Assembly: GCF_013166605.1 (NCBI RefSeq)
Contig: NZ_JABKKF010000011.1
Coordinates: forward strand, 1 to 64,000
Length of the DNA: 64,000 nt
Reading direction: 5' to 3'
Source: Xylanibacter muris
Lineage (GTDB): Bacteria > Bacteroidota > Bacteroidia > Bacteroidales > Bacteroidaceae
Under the pieces are notes generated by a model. The model had not been told where the DNA came from and made no database searches. It saw only the letters and a list, made by a program, of their open reading frames with translations. The position numbers and the translations under genes were made by a program. Shown piece after piece: positions 8,973 to 17,859 of the stretch (positions are counted from its first letter, which is position 1; each line of letters begins with the position of its first letter).

Positions 8973-11405
8973 TTATTTCATGTTTATTGTCACGCTTTTC
9001 GGTTCAAGTCCCTTTGCCTTCACTGTGACGGTGCATGTTCCGGCTTTGTTTTCCGGCTGTACTATAGCCAGTGCTCTTCCACGGAAAGTCTTCGGTGTAA
9101 GTGAACGGAAGCTTTCCATGTCGTTGTAGCTGCCGTTGCCCGCAATTACCTTTGCCGGTCCGTTGCAGCTTATCTCTAACGGGATGGCGGCGTCAGGCAG
9201 GACATTTCCGTCCGTGTCCACAATCTCTATGCTTACGAAAGACAGGTCATGATTGGATTTCCCGATGTCGGTGCGGTCGGCTTTGAGCCGTATTCCATCG
9301 GCCTTCCCCGCGGTCTTCAGTGTGAATGAACCATTGTCCTTCCCTATGTTGCGTGCTACGAGTTCACCGGCCGAGTATGGCACCTTAAACGTTGCCGTAT
9401 AGTCGTCCTTTCCCGTTTCCTTTATTCCTATAAGTCTTCCGTTAAGCGTGAGGCTTACCTTCGGGCTGCGGCTGTATACGTTCACGGTCATTGTCTGTCC
9501 TTCCAGTCCGTTCCATGTCCAGCTCTGCCTTTCGTCCGTCCATCCCCAGCCGTTCACTACTTCGCGCTTGCCGTCGGCCACTGGCTTTCTTACAGCCATG
9601 GCAATGGGAGATACTCCCCACAACACGTTGCGGAAGTAAGCCTGCGGCTTTTTGTTGCCTATCAGGTCGATGTCTCCGCACCAGGCATTATACCATGGCC
9701 AGTCCATAAACTGCGTGTCGCGCTCTCCATTGCCCATCTCGAGTGTGTGGGCAAGGCCGGCCTCGCCCACATAGTCGATGGCCGTCCATACGAAGTCGCC
9801 GATGAGGTATGGATGTTTTTCCACCATGTTCCAGTTGCGTGCCGCCTCCTTGGGATACGACTCGCTTCCGTACATGACTCTTTGCGGATATTGCAGGTGG
9901 TCGTTCTCATATTTGTTCCAAAGATAGTTATATCCGCAGATGTCGAGTGCGGCGAACGATTTTGCCGACTGCTCCTCCCATGAATACCCTTTAAAATCCC
10001 AACCGCATATTGCAGCCGTCACGGGGCGCATGGAGTCGAGGGCAAGCACGGTCCTGCGCAGCATCATTGCCGCCTCCATTCCTTCGGGAGTGTTGCGGCC
10101 GGGAATCTCGTTGCCAATGCTCCACATAATTACTGACGGGTGGTTGCGGTCGCGGCGTATGCCTGCCGAGAGGTCATCCGCCGCATGTTTTTCGAAATAA
10201 AGATGATAGTCTTCAGGGCGTTTCGGCTTCAGCCATTGGTCGAATGTCTCGTGGATGACCATCATTCCGAGTCTGTCGCATGCATTATAGAAACTTTCCG
10301 ATGCAAGGTTGTGCGAGCATCTCACCGCGTTGAAGCCGTTGGCTTTGAGAAGTTCCACGCGGTGCTCGTCGGCACGTGCCACCGCGGCAGCTCCGAGCAG
10401 ACCGTTGTCGTGGTGTATGCAGCATCCTTTCAGCAATATGGCCTTTCCGTTGAGTTTGAGGCCTTTCTCGGCTGTCGCCTCGATGGTGCGTATTCCGAAT
10501 TTTGTATCAATCCTGTCTATAAGTCTGCCTGAGTCGTAGAGGCTTACCGTGGCATCGTATAGTTGCGGACTGTCAGGCGACCATAACTTCGGCCGTGCTA
10601 TCTCTATGGCAGAGCGCAGCGAATCTATGTCTGCGGCAGGAAATCTCCTGACGAGCACTTCCTTTCCTTCCGGTGAGATTATTTTCAAGCCTATTTCAAG
10701 GCCGTTTCCCTTTCCGTGTATCACGGTAGAGAAGTTCACGGTCGCTTTCTTTCCCGATATTGATTTCGTGGAGAGGAATGTGTCCCATTTGTCAAGATGT
10801 GTCCTGTCGGTTTTTATCAGCCATACATTCCTGTAAAGCCCGGAGCCTGCATACCAGCGGCTGTTGTGTCCCTCATTCACGGCTTTTACGGTGATTACGT
10901 TTTTCCCGTTGCCTGTGTTCAGATAAGGTGTCATGTCTATGCGGTGGGGGGTATAGCCGTAGTGGTTGACGTATGCCTTGTGGCCGTTTATCCATACTTC
11001 CGATTGAAAGGAGGCGGCTTCTATATATAGGGTGAAGAGCTTGTCGCTGTCTTCCTTGTCTATAGTGAACTCTTTGCGGTACCATCCTATTCCTCCGATG
11101 GTATGCCCCACATCCCATCCTCCGCCTCCCATCTGTTTGTCTGCCGGGTAGCGGTGTTCGCTCATGCGGGAGAAAGGTCCGGTAGTGATGCCTTCCACCT
11201 GTACAGTGGCACGCTCTATACTCCAGTCATGCGGGAGATTTACAATTCTCCATCCGGAGTCGTCGTAATCGGGGCTTTCCGCACCGACAAGACTTCCGTG
11301 ATGAAACTTCCAGTTTTCGTCAAACAATGTCTCGCGGTTGTCGGCAAAGAATGTTGCAGGTGTCAGTTGCAGCAATGTGCAAAGAACAAGTTTATCGAAT
11401 CTCAT
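8973..11405 (-). CDS. GH2 glycoside hydrolase, probable beta-galactosidase
   Basis: Exported GH2 enzyme with retaining mechanism. A signal peptide covers about residues 1-21. The sugar-binding jelly-roll domain follows (GGIGWYRKEF, then HNSRWYAGSGLYRNVW, both typical of GH2). Next come an Ig-like domain and the TIM barrel, with acid/base Glu433 in SIGNEIPGRN and nucleophile Glu515 in MYGSESYPKEA. Additional C-terminal Ig-like domains (DUF4982-type) complete the 810 residues, the common layout in Bacteroides. Beta-galactosidase is the most likely activity, but beta-glucuronidase or beta-mannosidase activity cannot be excluded from sequence alone. It has its own promoter with the 66-bp-type operator element and leads a two-gene unit with the GH95 gene. 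Confidence 0.88.
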   Translation of the reverse strand: MRFDKLVLCTLLQLTPATFFADNRETLFDENWKFHHGSLVGAESPDYDDSGWRIVNLPHDWSIERATVQVEGITTGPFSRMSEHRYPADKQMGGGGWDVGHTIGGIGWYRKEFTIDKEDSDKLFTLYIEAASFQSEVWINGHKAYVNHYGYTPHRIDMTPYLNTGNGKNVITVKAVNEGHNSRWYAGSGLYRNVWLIKTDRTHLDKWDTFLSTKSISGKKATVNFSTVIHGKGNGLEIGLKIISPEGKEVLVRRFPAADIDSLRSAIEIARPKLWSPDSPQLYDATVSLYDSGRLIDRIDTKFGIRTIEATAEKGLKLNGKAILLKGCCIHHDNGLLGAAAVARADEHRVELLKANGFNAVRCSHNLASESFYNACDRLGMMVIHETFDQWLKPKRPEDYHLYFEKHAADDLSAGIRRDRNHPSVIMWSIGNEIPGRNTPEGMEAAMMLRRTVLALDSMRPVTAAICGWDFKGYSWEEQSAKSFAALDICGYNYLWNKYENDHLQYPQRVMYGSESYPKEAARNWNMVEKHPYLIGDFVWTAIDYVGEAGLAHTLEMGNGERDTQFMDWPWYNAWCGDIDLIGNKKPQAYFRNVLWGVSPIAMAVRKPVADGKREVVNGWGWTDERQSWTWNGLEGQTMTVNVYSRSPKVSLTLNGRLIGIKETGKDDYTATFKVPYSAGELVARNIGKDNGSFTLKTAGKADGIRLKADRTDIGKSNHDLSFVSIEIVDTDGNVLPDAAIPLEISCNGPAKVIAGNGSYNDMESFRSLTPKTFRGRALAIVQPENKAGTCTVTVKAKGLEPKSVTINMK

Positions 11406-11422
11406 ATATTATATATTATAAT

Positions 11423-11448
11423 GTGCAGCTTATCTTATGCAAAGATAC
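11423..11448 (-). promoter_or_regulatory. Promoter/operator element of the GH2-GH95 unit (66-bp repeat core)
   Basis: The minus strand carries the -7 box TATCTTTG inside the inverted repeat TATCTT-5-AAGATA, followed by AAGCTGCAC. The same core is tandemly repeated upstream of the secreted hydrolase gene near 47.5 kb and of the divisome gene near 35.5 kb. The start codon at 11405 is about 35 bases downstream of the -7 box. This is a single copy, unlike the arrays elsewhere. Confidence 0.6.
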
Positions 11449-11714
11449 GAAAAAATATGCGTATAAGGATATGTCATTGCTGTAGAGTGAAAAAACACAT
11501 ATTGTCATTCCTGACAAGAATTATTGGTGTTCGTTATAGTTGCTTATGTCGTGCGGACATTCCGTCATGCCCGACCATGTCCGGAACAAATGTCATGTTT
11601 TACTTGAAATCCGTTGCCGGGTTGGGTTAAAAGCCGATGAATCATATTAGTGTCTTTCTGTGTAAATATACTACACGTGTGAAATGAACGGGAAATGTTA
11701 AAAGTGTATGTAGG

Positions 11715-11797
11715 CTACATACAGAGTGTATTTAGCCTACATACAGAGTGTATTTAGCCTATATACAGAGTGTATTCAGCCTACATACACTTTGTGG
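11715..11797. repeat. 22-bp tandem repeat, about 3.7 copies, in a gene-free gap
   Basis: Units start at 11715, 11737, 11759 and 11781 with the consensus CTACATACAGAGTGTATTTA plus GC; the last copy is partial and diverged. At the left edge GTATGTAG-G-CTACATAC forms a perfect inverted repeat across the first unit border. The gap 11449-12047 holds no convincing gene; apart from this array and the asnA promoter I see nothing else in it. There are no spacers, so it is not a CRISPR array. Confidence 0.8.
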
Positions 11798-12047
11798 TTG
11801 GGCTATTCACTTTTTAGCCTTTGGCTGAATAGTTTACACTTTTAACTCAGTCTTGTTGACGGAACATGAAGACGGCAATTAACTGATACGTATTTTGCAT
11901 GTGTGTATGGCGATTTCTTTATGTCGTCGGTGTTAAAAAGAAAGAAGATGAGCTTTGTATGGTGTCATAAAGAAAGACTTATGGCGGTAAATGTGTTCAA
12001 AGTGAAAAAATAACGAGGCGTTTTTCTTTCGTTTGTTTTAATTTGCT

Positions 12048-12055
12048 TACCTTTG
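12048..12055 (+). promoter_or_regulatory. Bacteroidetes -7 promoter box for asnA
   Basis: TACCTTTG followed by C matches TAnnTTTG. The leader to the asnA ATG would be about 80 bases. T-rich sequence upstream could supply a weak -33 element. Confidence 0.5.
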
Positions 12056-12140
12056 CACTTCAGTTATGCGTATCTATGTACTAAGGTAAAGGGTATTATG
12101 ATGCATTACGTTTAGACACGACAAGAAAAACAAAGCAGAT

Positions 12141-13178
12141 ATGGGTAGACTTATAATACCGGAAAACTATGATGCGCCGCTTGATATGCGGCGTACGGAG
12201 CAGGGTATAAAACAGATAAAAGAGTTTTTTCAGGCAAATCTTTCCACTGAGCTTCGCCTCCGCAGGGTCACTGCCCCCCTGTTTGTATTGCAGGGCTTGG
12301 GAATAAATGATGATCTGAACGGGGTGGAGCGTGCCGTCACCTTTCCCGTTAAAGATCTTGGCGACGTTAAGGCGGAGGTGGTTCATTCTTTGGCCAAGTG
12401 GAAGAGGCTTACGCTGGCCGAGTATGACATAGAGCCGGGATACGGAGTATACACGGACATGAACGCCATTCGTGCCGATGAGGAACTCGACAATCTTCAT
12501 TCGTTATATGTCGATCAGTGGGACTGGGAGGCTGTAATCACTCCGCAACAGCGCACTGTGGCTTACCTGAAGGATATTGTTGGCAGAATATATTCAGCCG
12601 TCAGACGTACCGAGTATCTTACGTGTGAGACCTATCCCGAGTTGAAACCGTTTCTTCCCGACAGTATTCATTTCATACATAGTGATGAATTACGCGAGAT
12701 GTATCCTGCACTCACTCCCCATGAGCGTGAGGACGAGATATGCCGTAAATACGGTGCGGTTTTTATAATAGGTATAGGAGGCCGCATGTCTGACGGAAAG
12801 AAGCATGACGGCCGTGCCCCAGATTATGACGACTGGTCGACGGTGGGCGAGAATGGAAAGCCTGGGCTCAACGGTGATATTCTTATATGGTATCCGGTGC
12901 TCGGACGCTCCATCGAACTGTCGTCCATGGGCATCCGTGTAGACAGAGAGGCTCTTCTCCGCCAGTTGGCAGTTGAGGGCAAGGAAGACCGTGCCGGACT
13001 TTACTTCCACAAGAAACTTCTTGCGGGCGAGCTTCCGTTGAGTATTGGAGGCGGCATAGGGCAGAGCCGCCTTTGCATGGTGTTGCTCCACAAGGCTCAT
13101 ATAGGAGAGATACAGGCCAGCATCTGGCCTGAGGATATGCGTCGCGAATGCCGGAGGATGGGCATGAATCTGATCTGA
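12141..13178 (+). CDS. asnA: Aspartate-ammonia ligase (asparagine synthetase A)
   Basis: Cytoplasmic class II aminoacyl-tRNA-synthetase-like enzyme that makes asparagine from aspartate, ammonia and ATP. The 345 residues cover the whole family from MGRLIIPENYDA onward. Recognisable blocks include VERAVTFPVKDL, SLAKWKRLTL, DQWDWE and the C-terminal motif SIGGGIGQSRLCM, equivalent to motif 3 with the ATP-binding Arg. It stands alone behind its own promoter and converges on dnaX through a shared bidirectional terminator. Confidence 0.97.
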   Translation: MGRLIIPENYDAPLDMRRTEQGIKQIKEFFQANLSTELRLRRVTAPLFVLQGLGINDDLNGVERAVTFPVKDLGDVKAEVVHSLAKWKRLTLAEYDIEPGYGVYTDMNAIRADEELDNLHSLYVDQWDWEAVITPQQRTVAYLKDIVGRIYSAVRRTEYLTCETYPELKPFLPDSIHFIHSDELREMYPALTPHEREDEICRKYGAVFIIGIGGRMSDGKKHDGRAPDYDDWSTVGENGKPGLNGDILIWYPVLGRSIELSSMGIRVDREALLRQLAVEGKEDRAGLYFHKKLLAGELPLSIGGGIGQSRLCMVLLHKAHIGEIQASIWPEDMRRECRRMGMNLI

Positions 13179-13191
13179 CAATGCTTTTAAC

Positions 13192-13239
13192 AACACCGGT
13201 AAGGGGCATGGATTACAGTCCATGCCCCTTACCGGTGTT
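13192..13239. terminator. Bidirectional terminator between asnA and dnaX
   Basis: A perfect 21-bp inverted repeat (left arm 13192-13212, right arm 13219-13239) encloses a 6-base loop. It lies between the convergent 3' ends of asnA and dnaX. No strong U-tract follows on either side, but the stem is long and G+C-rich. Confidence 0.85.
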
Positions 13240-13245
13240 TCTGAT

Positions 13246-15099
13246 TCACGCCATTTCCAAATCAAGCAGTTGCCGTAGCTGTTCAAGCGCCGGACTGTCT
13301 TCAAGCATTTTTTCAAACTGTTCGCGCCTTGTGAGAATCTTTTCTACGGTCTTCTTCTCCGACAGTCGTAGTGAGAATCTTATCAGGTTGTTTTTGAGGT
13401 AAATGCGCAGGGTATTCTGTATGCTGCCCTTTATCTCCTCCATCTGCGACATGAAAATCCTGTTGTCCACCGTCACTTCAATATCCGGAAACTCGGTTAT
13501 GACCGGAGACATGTTTTTCATTCGTGCGGCAATGCCGCTGTATTTCTGCGGCATGCGTACACACATTGCCATCCACTGATATTCCACATCGTGCTGCGTG
13601 AAATCCTGTTGCTCGTCTTTTATTTTAGCATTAGGGTCGCTCGCGTCAAGAGTACCGGGTATGATCTGCATCTTTTTCTTCCTGACGGTCTCCCTGACGT
13701 TCTGCCATGAGAATCCTATTGTTCCGTTCTGCGATTTCAGTACGGGCCGTCTGGCTTTGTCATATTGTGCAACCGTTGTGTTCTGTGCCGTCTGCGTGCC
13801 GTTTTGCGGAACGTCGTTCTCCAGGCATTGGATGCTTTTCTGATTGTCGGGGTTTCTATGCACGGTTTCCTCACCGGCAATGTTCATCTGTCGGTCAGCC
13901 GTGGCTACCTGCCTGGCCACTTTTTCCGGCTGTACTTTCAGGATGATATTCTTAAACAGGGTTTTCAGTCTCTTAGGGCCATGCCCCGATACGGGAGAGT
14001 CGTCGGGCTGCGTTATCTGTGCGATCTCTATCAGGGTGAGTTCCACCAACAGCCGTTTGTTGCCGCTTTGCCTGTAGTTTATGTCGCAACTGTTCATAAG
14101 TTTCAGCGATTTATACAGGAAAGGCAACGGGCATCTTGATGCCTGTTCCTTGAATTTTTCTTTCTGCTGTTCGCTGACCTCAAGCAGTGGCAGTGTGCTT
14201 TCATCGCGTGCCATCATAATGTTGCGCACGTGTTTTGCCAGTCCGCCTATGAGAAGTCCTCCGTCGAATCCTTTGTTTATTATGCTGTCCAGCAGAAGCA
14301 TAATATCGCATACGTTGTTTGTAAGGCTGAGGTCTACAATCTTGAAATAATTGTCAGAATCAAGCACGTTCAGGTCTTCAATCACCTTTTTGTATGTGAT
14401 GTCACCCTGGCAGAAACTTGCGGCCTGATCGAATATCGACAGTGCGTCCCGCATGCCCCCGTCGGCTTTTTCCGCTATGACGGCCAACGCTTCATCCTCG
14501 TATGTTATGCCTTCCTTTTGAGCTACGTTTTTCAGATGTGCGATGGTGTTGGCCACTGTCATACGTTCGAAATCGTATATCTGGCATCTTGACAGAATAG
14601 TTGGAAGGATCTTGTGTTTTTCCGTTGTGGCAAGAATGAATATCACGTGTGCCGGCGGTTCCTCGAGAGTTTTCAGAAAAGCATTGAAGGCCGCGGACGA
14701 CAGCATGTGGACCTCGTCGATGATAAACACCTTGTAGCGTCCCACCTGCGGCGGTATGCGTGTCTGTTCCATAAGGGTCTTTATGTGCTCCACGGAATTG
14801 TTGCTTGCTGCGTCAAGCTCAAAGATATTGAATGAGCGCTGTTCGTTGAAAGCCTTGCAGCTTTCACATTCGTTGCATGCCTCTCCTTCAGAGGTCGGGG
14901 TCTGGCAGTTTATCGCCTTTGCGAAGATTCTCGCACATGTGGTTTTGCCTACACCGCGCGGTCCGCAAAACAAGTAGGCATGAGCAAGCTTTCCGCTTTT
15001 CACAGCGTTCTTCAACGTTGTGGTGAGTGCACTTTGTCCTACCACGGTGTCAAATGATGCCGGGCGGTATTTTCGTGCCGATACAATATATTCTTCCAT
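13246..15099 (-). CDS. dnaX: DNA polymerase III gamma/tau subunit
   Basis: Clamp-loader ATPase of the replisome. The Walker A motif GPRGVGKT is at residues 46-53. The zinc-binding cysteines are Cys65, Cys75, Cys78 and Cys81, and FIIDEVHML (Walker B) and the sensor region ILSRCQIYDF follow. Domain III and a tau-like C-terminal tail make up the rest of the 617 residues. The region near 390-470 is low-complexity and Gln/Asn-rich, as usual in the tau linker. No internal frameshift signal for a separate gamma form was obvious. It is single, behind its own -7 box. Confidence 0.96.
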   Translation of the reverse strand: MEEYIVSARKYRPASFDTVVGQSALTTTLKNAVKSGKLAHAYLFCGPRGVGKTTCARIFAKAINCQTPTSEGEACNECESCKAFNEQRSFNIFELDAASNNSVEHIKTLMEQTRIPPQVGRYKVFIIDEVHMLSSAAFNAFLKTLEEPPAHVIFILATTEKHKILPTILSRCQIYDFERMTVANTIAHLKNVAQKEGITYEDEALAVIAEKADGGMRDALSIFDQAASFCQGDITYKKVIEDLNVLDSDNYFKIVDLSLTNNVCDIMLLLDSIINKGFDGGLLIGGLAKHVRNIMMARDESTLPLLEVSEQQKEKFKEQASRCPLPFLYKSLKLMNSCDINYRQSGNKRLLVELTLIEIAQITQPDDSPVSGHGPKRLKTLFKNIILKVQPEKVARQVATADRQMNIAGEETVHRNPDNQKSIQCLENDVPQNGTQTAQNTTVAQYDKARRPVLKSQNGTIGFSWQNVRETVRKKKMQIIPGTLDASDPNAKIKDEQQDFTQHDVEYQWMAMCVRMPQKYSGIAARMKNMSPVITEFPDIEVTVDNRIFMSQMEEIKGSIQNTLRIYLKNNLIRFSLRLSEKKTVEKILTRREQFEKMLEDSPALEQLRQLLDLEMA

Positions 15100-15132
15100 T
15101 ACTGTTCCTTATGATTGAAGGTTTTTAAAATG

Positions 15133-15140
15133 CAAACTTA
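15133..15140 (-). promoter_or_regulatory. Bacteroidetes -7 promoter box for dnaX
   Basis: The minus strand reads TAAGTTTG followed by C, about 35 bases before the dnaX ATG. It is back-to-back with a plus-strand box at 15173. Confidence 0.5.
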
Positions 15141-15172
15141 CATATTTTTTTTCATATATCGCATTTTATTGC

Positions 15173-15180
15173 TATCTTTG
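15173..15180 (+). promoter_or_regulatory. Bacteroidetes -7 promoter box for the Rpn-type remnant
   Basis: TATCTTTG matches the consensus. Because transcription should start a few bases downstream, the ATG at 15183 would be at or before the transcript start. This supports the internal ATG at 15252 as the original start of the gene. Confidence 0.5.
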
Positions 15181-15251
15181 TCATGGATAATACTGACTTA
15201 TACGGTTTTTTGTATCCTTACTTTTATTGTTTCACCAAAAAGAAAAAAATC

Positions 15252-15527
15252 ATGCCGGGCTATATACGATTTGACTGGGCGATGAAACGCCTTTTGCGCA
15301 ACAAGGCAAACTCAAAGCTCGTCACCGAATATATAAACTGCGGTGAGGGCTGTCACAATGTCCGTAATGTCTACAGCATAAACATCGTGTATTTCTCTCT
15401 CGGCTCCGGCCGTGACACAGTATACCACGGCAAGACTGAGTTCCACGGCATGAAGGCAGATGGCCTCCCTGTTGATGTAATAGCCAAGTATACGGGATTG
15501 TCTGTGCCAGACATAGAGAAATTGTGA
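15252..15527 (+). pseudogene. Remnant of an Rpn/PD-(D/E)XK family nuclease-transposase gene
   Basis: The start MPGYIRFDWAMKRLLRNKAN is the typical N-terminus of Bacteroidetes Rpn-family (recombination-promoting nuclease/putative transposase) proteins. It jumps directly to a block normally found more than 80 residues later (VTEYINCGEG, VRNVYSINIVYFSLGSG, VYHGKTEFHGM), and then to the C-terminal end (GLSVPDIEKL). The catalytic PD-(D/E)XK core and a second C-terminal segment are missing, although the frame is open. About 91 residues remain, against roughly 290-310 for an intact copy. I infer two internal deletions and no nuclease function. It borders a dispersed repeat. Confidence 0.75.
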
Positions 15528-15537
15528 CGAGTCATTT

Positions 15538-15687
15538 CAAAGGGGAGGAAAAGTGATGAGAAGTGGAAGCATCAGATGTGTGCAGAACCCTGTCCCTATT
15601 CGGGAAGGACCCTTATAGAAACAACCACATATATATTTATGGTATATTATTGGTAACTCATTAGAGGATGTTTTTTACGTGTCATGT
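15538..15687 (-). repeat. Dispersed repeat, copy A (inverted relative to the copy at 19.0-19.2 kb)
   Basis: The reverse complement contains two modules also present near 19.0-19.2 kb. One is CATCCTCTAATGAGTTACC running through an A+T-rich block to ATATGTGGTTGTTT; the other is CTGATGCTTCCACTTCTCAT followed by TTTTCCTCCCCTTT. A degenerate TAGGGACA remnant of the REP-like hairpin lies between them. The copies are in opposite orientation and flank the UpxY-like/DUF3990 island. Confidence 0.7.
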
Positions 15688-15788
15688 GAAAATATTCACC
15701 GATGATATATAATATATGTCCCAGCGTTCGGCATTGTTAAAAAAATAAATAAAAAGCATAAAGGTGTGCATAAGTCGGATATTTTCCC

Positions 15789-15796
15789 TAATTTTG
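15789..15796 (+). promoter_or_regulatory. -7 box and long leader of the UpxY-like gene
   Basis: TAATTTTG followed by C matches TAnnTTTG. It would produce a leader of about 290 bases before the ATG at 16090, as usual upstream of upxY genes, where the regulator acts on its own operon leader. A short CCCCA/TGGGG hairpin lies near 16034-16057. Otherwise the 15688-16089 gap shows no gene. Confidence 0.5.
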
Positions 15797-16089
15797 CATT
15801 CGGAATTTAATCCTTATTTGGAAAACAGGCGTATGCTGTTGTTTTTATATATAATGAGGATGTCAATGGTATAAAGTTTTTAACTTGTTGTCTTAACACT
15901 ACAGCGTATGACAGGCTTTACAGAAGAAAAGACCCGGGTCTGTAAGATTGACGACATAAAAGTATCGGGAGTTTGTTGAAGTTGCTCAAGAGACAAACGG
16001 TGCTGGAAATCATAGAGTTTCCTTTCTTATAACCCCACAGGCTATTGCTTATGGGGAATAATTGTATATATACAAGGAGTATATAGGCC

Positions 16090-17736
16090 ATGGGATGGTA
16101 TATAGTCAGAACCGAACCGCATTATGAAAATGATGCAAAGGATTTTCTGCTGAAACTCTCTGTTGCCGATGGAACAGGGGAAAGCCCCGTTTCCGATGAT
16201 GTTTATCTGCCCACCCGTCGCGTGACATACGAGCGCAATGGCAGGCGTACTGTAGTCATGCGTCCTACGATAGGCGGTATGCTCTTTGTGAAGGCCGGTC
16301 CCGATATTCTTGAGAAATGTGTCACCGACAGCGGTGCCTTCATGTCCGTTTCAGGCACATCCGCGTCATTTCCCCGCGTTTATCTTTATTCAAACCCTAC
16401 TGCATATATGTCGGGAAAACGCGAACGTATTGCCGGTGCCGCCGTGCCGGACAAGGAGTTTGAGATGTTTCATTTTTATAACGAGCGTCTAAAAGATCAC
16501 CTTGAAGAACTGCGTGTGATGGAAGGAAACTATGAGGCGGCTTTCGAACTTGACAAGACAAAGACAATACAGGTGGTAAACGGACCTTATCTTGGCTTGA
16601 TAGGCAATCTTAAGCAGATGACTGTGAACAGCAGACGTGACCACCGGCTGGTGATAAGGCTTGGAAACATGAGAATCGTAATACCGTCCGTCCGCAGCTA
16701 CCGACATATAATAGTGCGTGACGAGCAAGCCGGCAACAAGGCTGATGAGGTGCGTCTCTGGAAAAGAATAGATACTCTTGTCGGTGTTCTTCAGGGTTAT
16801 GGATTGTCTGATACGGCTCCTTCTTTGCTTAGAAGGATTATAAGGGTGTTGCGTGAGGTTCCGCAACATTCCATACAGGAGTTGACGGATGTGGTAAACA
16901 TGATGCGTTCAGGTTTGCATTCATGCGGCAGTGCTACAGATAAGGTGTCATGCAATCGGTATGGCAGATGTTTTCGGTTTATGGATGGTTTCGATGCATC
17001 CGTACTGTCTTCGCTTCATGCGTTCATATCCGGATTGAAGGCCTCTGAAACAGGTAGTCTTCTGTCTGTATCGGAGTATTTTGCCTTCAGTTCCGATATA
17101 TTGTTGGATACCCAGCTTTCAGATATCATAAGAGACAACAAGCTCCGGCCGTTCCTTACCCCAACGTCAGGAACTGGTATTCCGCGTGGAAGGGATTATA
17201 CGGTTTTGCGCCATAGTGATTTCACGGAAGTGATATTGAAAGTAAGTCTCGCCTCATGTTTCAGGGAATATCTGCGTCTTTTGTCGGCCGACGACCGTAA
17301 AATGGCCTCTGTTGCAAAGGCGGATGGGGAATGTTATGTTTATTATGCCCATGTGGCGCTTTGCCGCAGGTCCGACGGCAATATGCTTGCCATAACCAAC
17401 TGGGGAGATTTCTTCAATGAATATACCGCCTGCAAGTCGGCAGGTGACAATCTGGATGTGCTGTTTGAGAAAGAATACACACGATTCTGCGCGTTGTTAT
17501 CGAAAGATAACGGAATGGATTTCATTCCGCTTCCATTCGACACCTATGGCGGAGGCTTTGCCACAGTCATATCCGGTCATTATTCCTCATTGGCGGATAC
17601 CGTTCTGCCCGGGGATATCATCACAGCCTTGAAAGCTTTCGTGAAAGATACATCCCGCGCTGCAGTCCAGATATGGCAGTGCCCACGCCTGTTGCCGTGG
17701 CGTCGCCTGTTGCAGAAAAGTGTTTTTCTGCGATGA
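16090..17736 (+). CDS. UpxY/NusG-like antitermination factor with a long C-terminal extension
   Basis: The N-terminus is a NusG-type NGN domain: MGWYIVRTEPHYENDA, YLPTRRVTYERNGRR and the MRPTIGGMLFVKA segment match UpxY regulators that let polymerase read through surface-polysaccharide operons. A KOW-like segment follows at about residues 158-205 (IQVVNGPYLGLIGNLKQ). UpxY proteins usually end near residue 175-215, but this frame continues to 548. The extra 330 residues contain no motif I recognise; they are mixed alpha/beta, moderately Ser/Arg-rich and without membrane segments. The gene sits before the polysaccharide locus and just outside its A+T-rich core, with a 290-base leader. No separate upxZ gene is seen, so the extension could serve a regulatory role in cis; that is speculation. 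The ATG follows an AAGGAG-like sequence. Confidence 0.75.
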   Translation: MGWYIVRTEPHYENDAKDFLLKLSVADGTGESPVSDDVYLPTRRVTYERNGRRTVVMRPTIGGMLFVKAGPDILEKCVTDSGAFMSVSGTSASFPRVYLYSNPTAYMSGKRERIAGAAVPDKEFEMFHFYNERLKDHLEELRVMEGNYEAAFELDKTKTIQVVNGPYLGLIGNLKQMTVNSRRDHRLVIRLGNMRIVIPSVRSYRHIIVRDEQAGNKADEVRLWKRIDTLVGVLQGYGLSDTAPSLLRRIIRVLREVPQHSIQELTDVVNMMRSGLHSCGSATDKVSCNRYGRCFRFMDGFDASVLSSLHAFISGLKASETGSLLSVSEYFAFSSDILLDTQLSDIIRDNKLRPFLTPTSGTGIPRGRDYTVLRHSDFTEVILKVSLASCFREYLRLLSADDRKMASVAKADGECYVYYAHVALCRRSDGNMLAITNWGDFFNEYTACKSAGDNLDVLFEKEYTRFCALLSKDNGMDFIPLPFDTYGGGFATVISGHYSSLADTVLPGDIITALKAFVKDTSRAAVQIWQCPRLLPWRRLLQKSVFLR

Positions 17737-17808
17737 GGGTAGTTTCAGTTTGATATTTTAGGTAGAATTGAAATTCAATAATAAAGCTAAATTCTTTAAT
17801 ACAAAAAG

Positions 17809-17838
17809 TTTGTATTTCGGATTTTTTCTCTAAATTTG
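17809..17838 (+). promoter_or_regulatory. -33/-7 promoter of the DUF3791-DUF3990 module
   Basis: TTTG at 17809-17812 and TAAATTTG at 17831-17838 are separated by 18 bases, close to the Bacteroidetes consensus of about 19-21. The start codon at 17860 follows about 21 bases after the -7 box. This is the best complete promoter in the island. Confidence 0.6.
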
Positions 17839-17859
17839 CATAAGTAAGTTAGGGTTATA

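Noticed and set aside
9000..9020. tRNA-like GGTTCAAGTCC motif
   Set aside because: It lies inside the GH2 coding sequence and no cloverleaf can be built around it. No tRNA was found in the window.
6445..11405. Complete polysaccharide utilisation locus
   Set aside because: GH95 and GH2 genes are present, but there is no SusC/SusD pair or regulator next to them.
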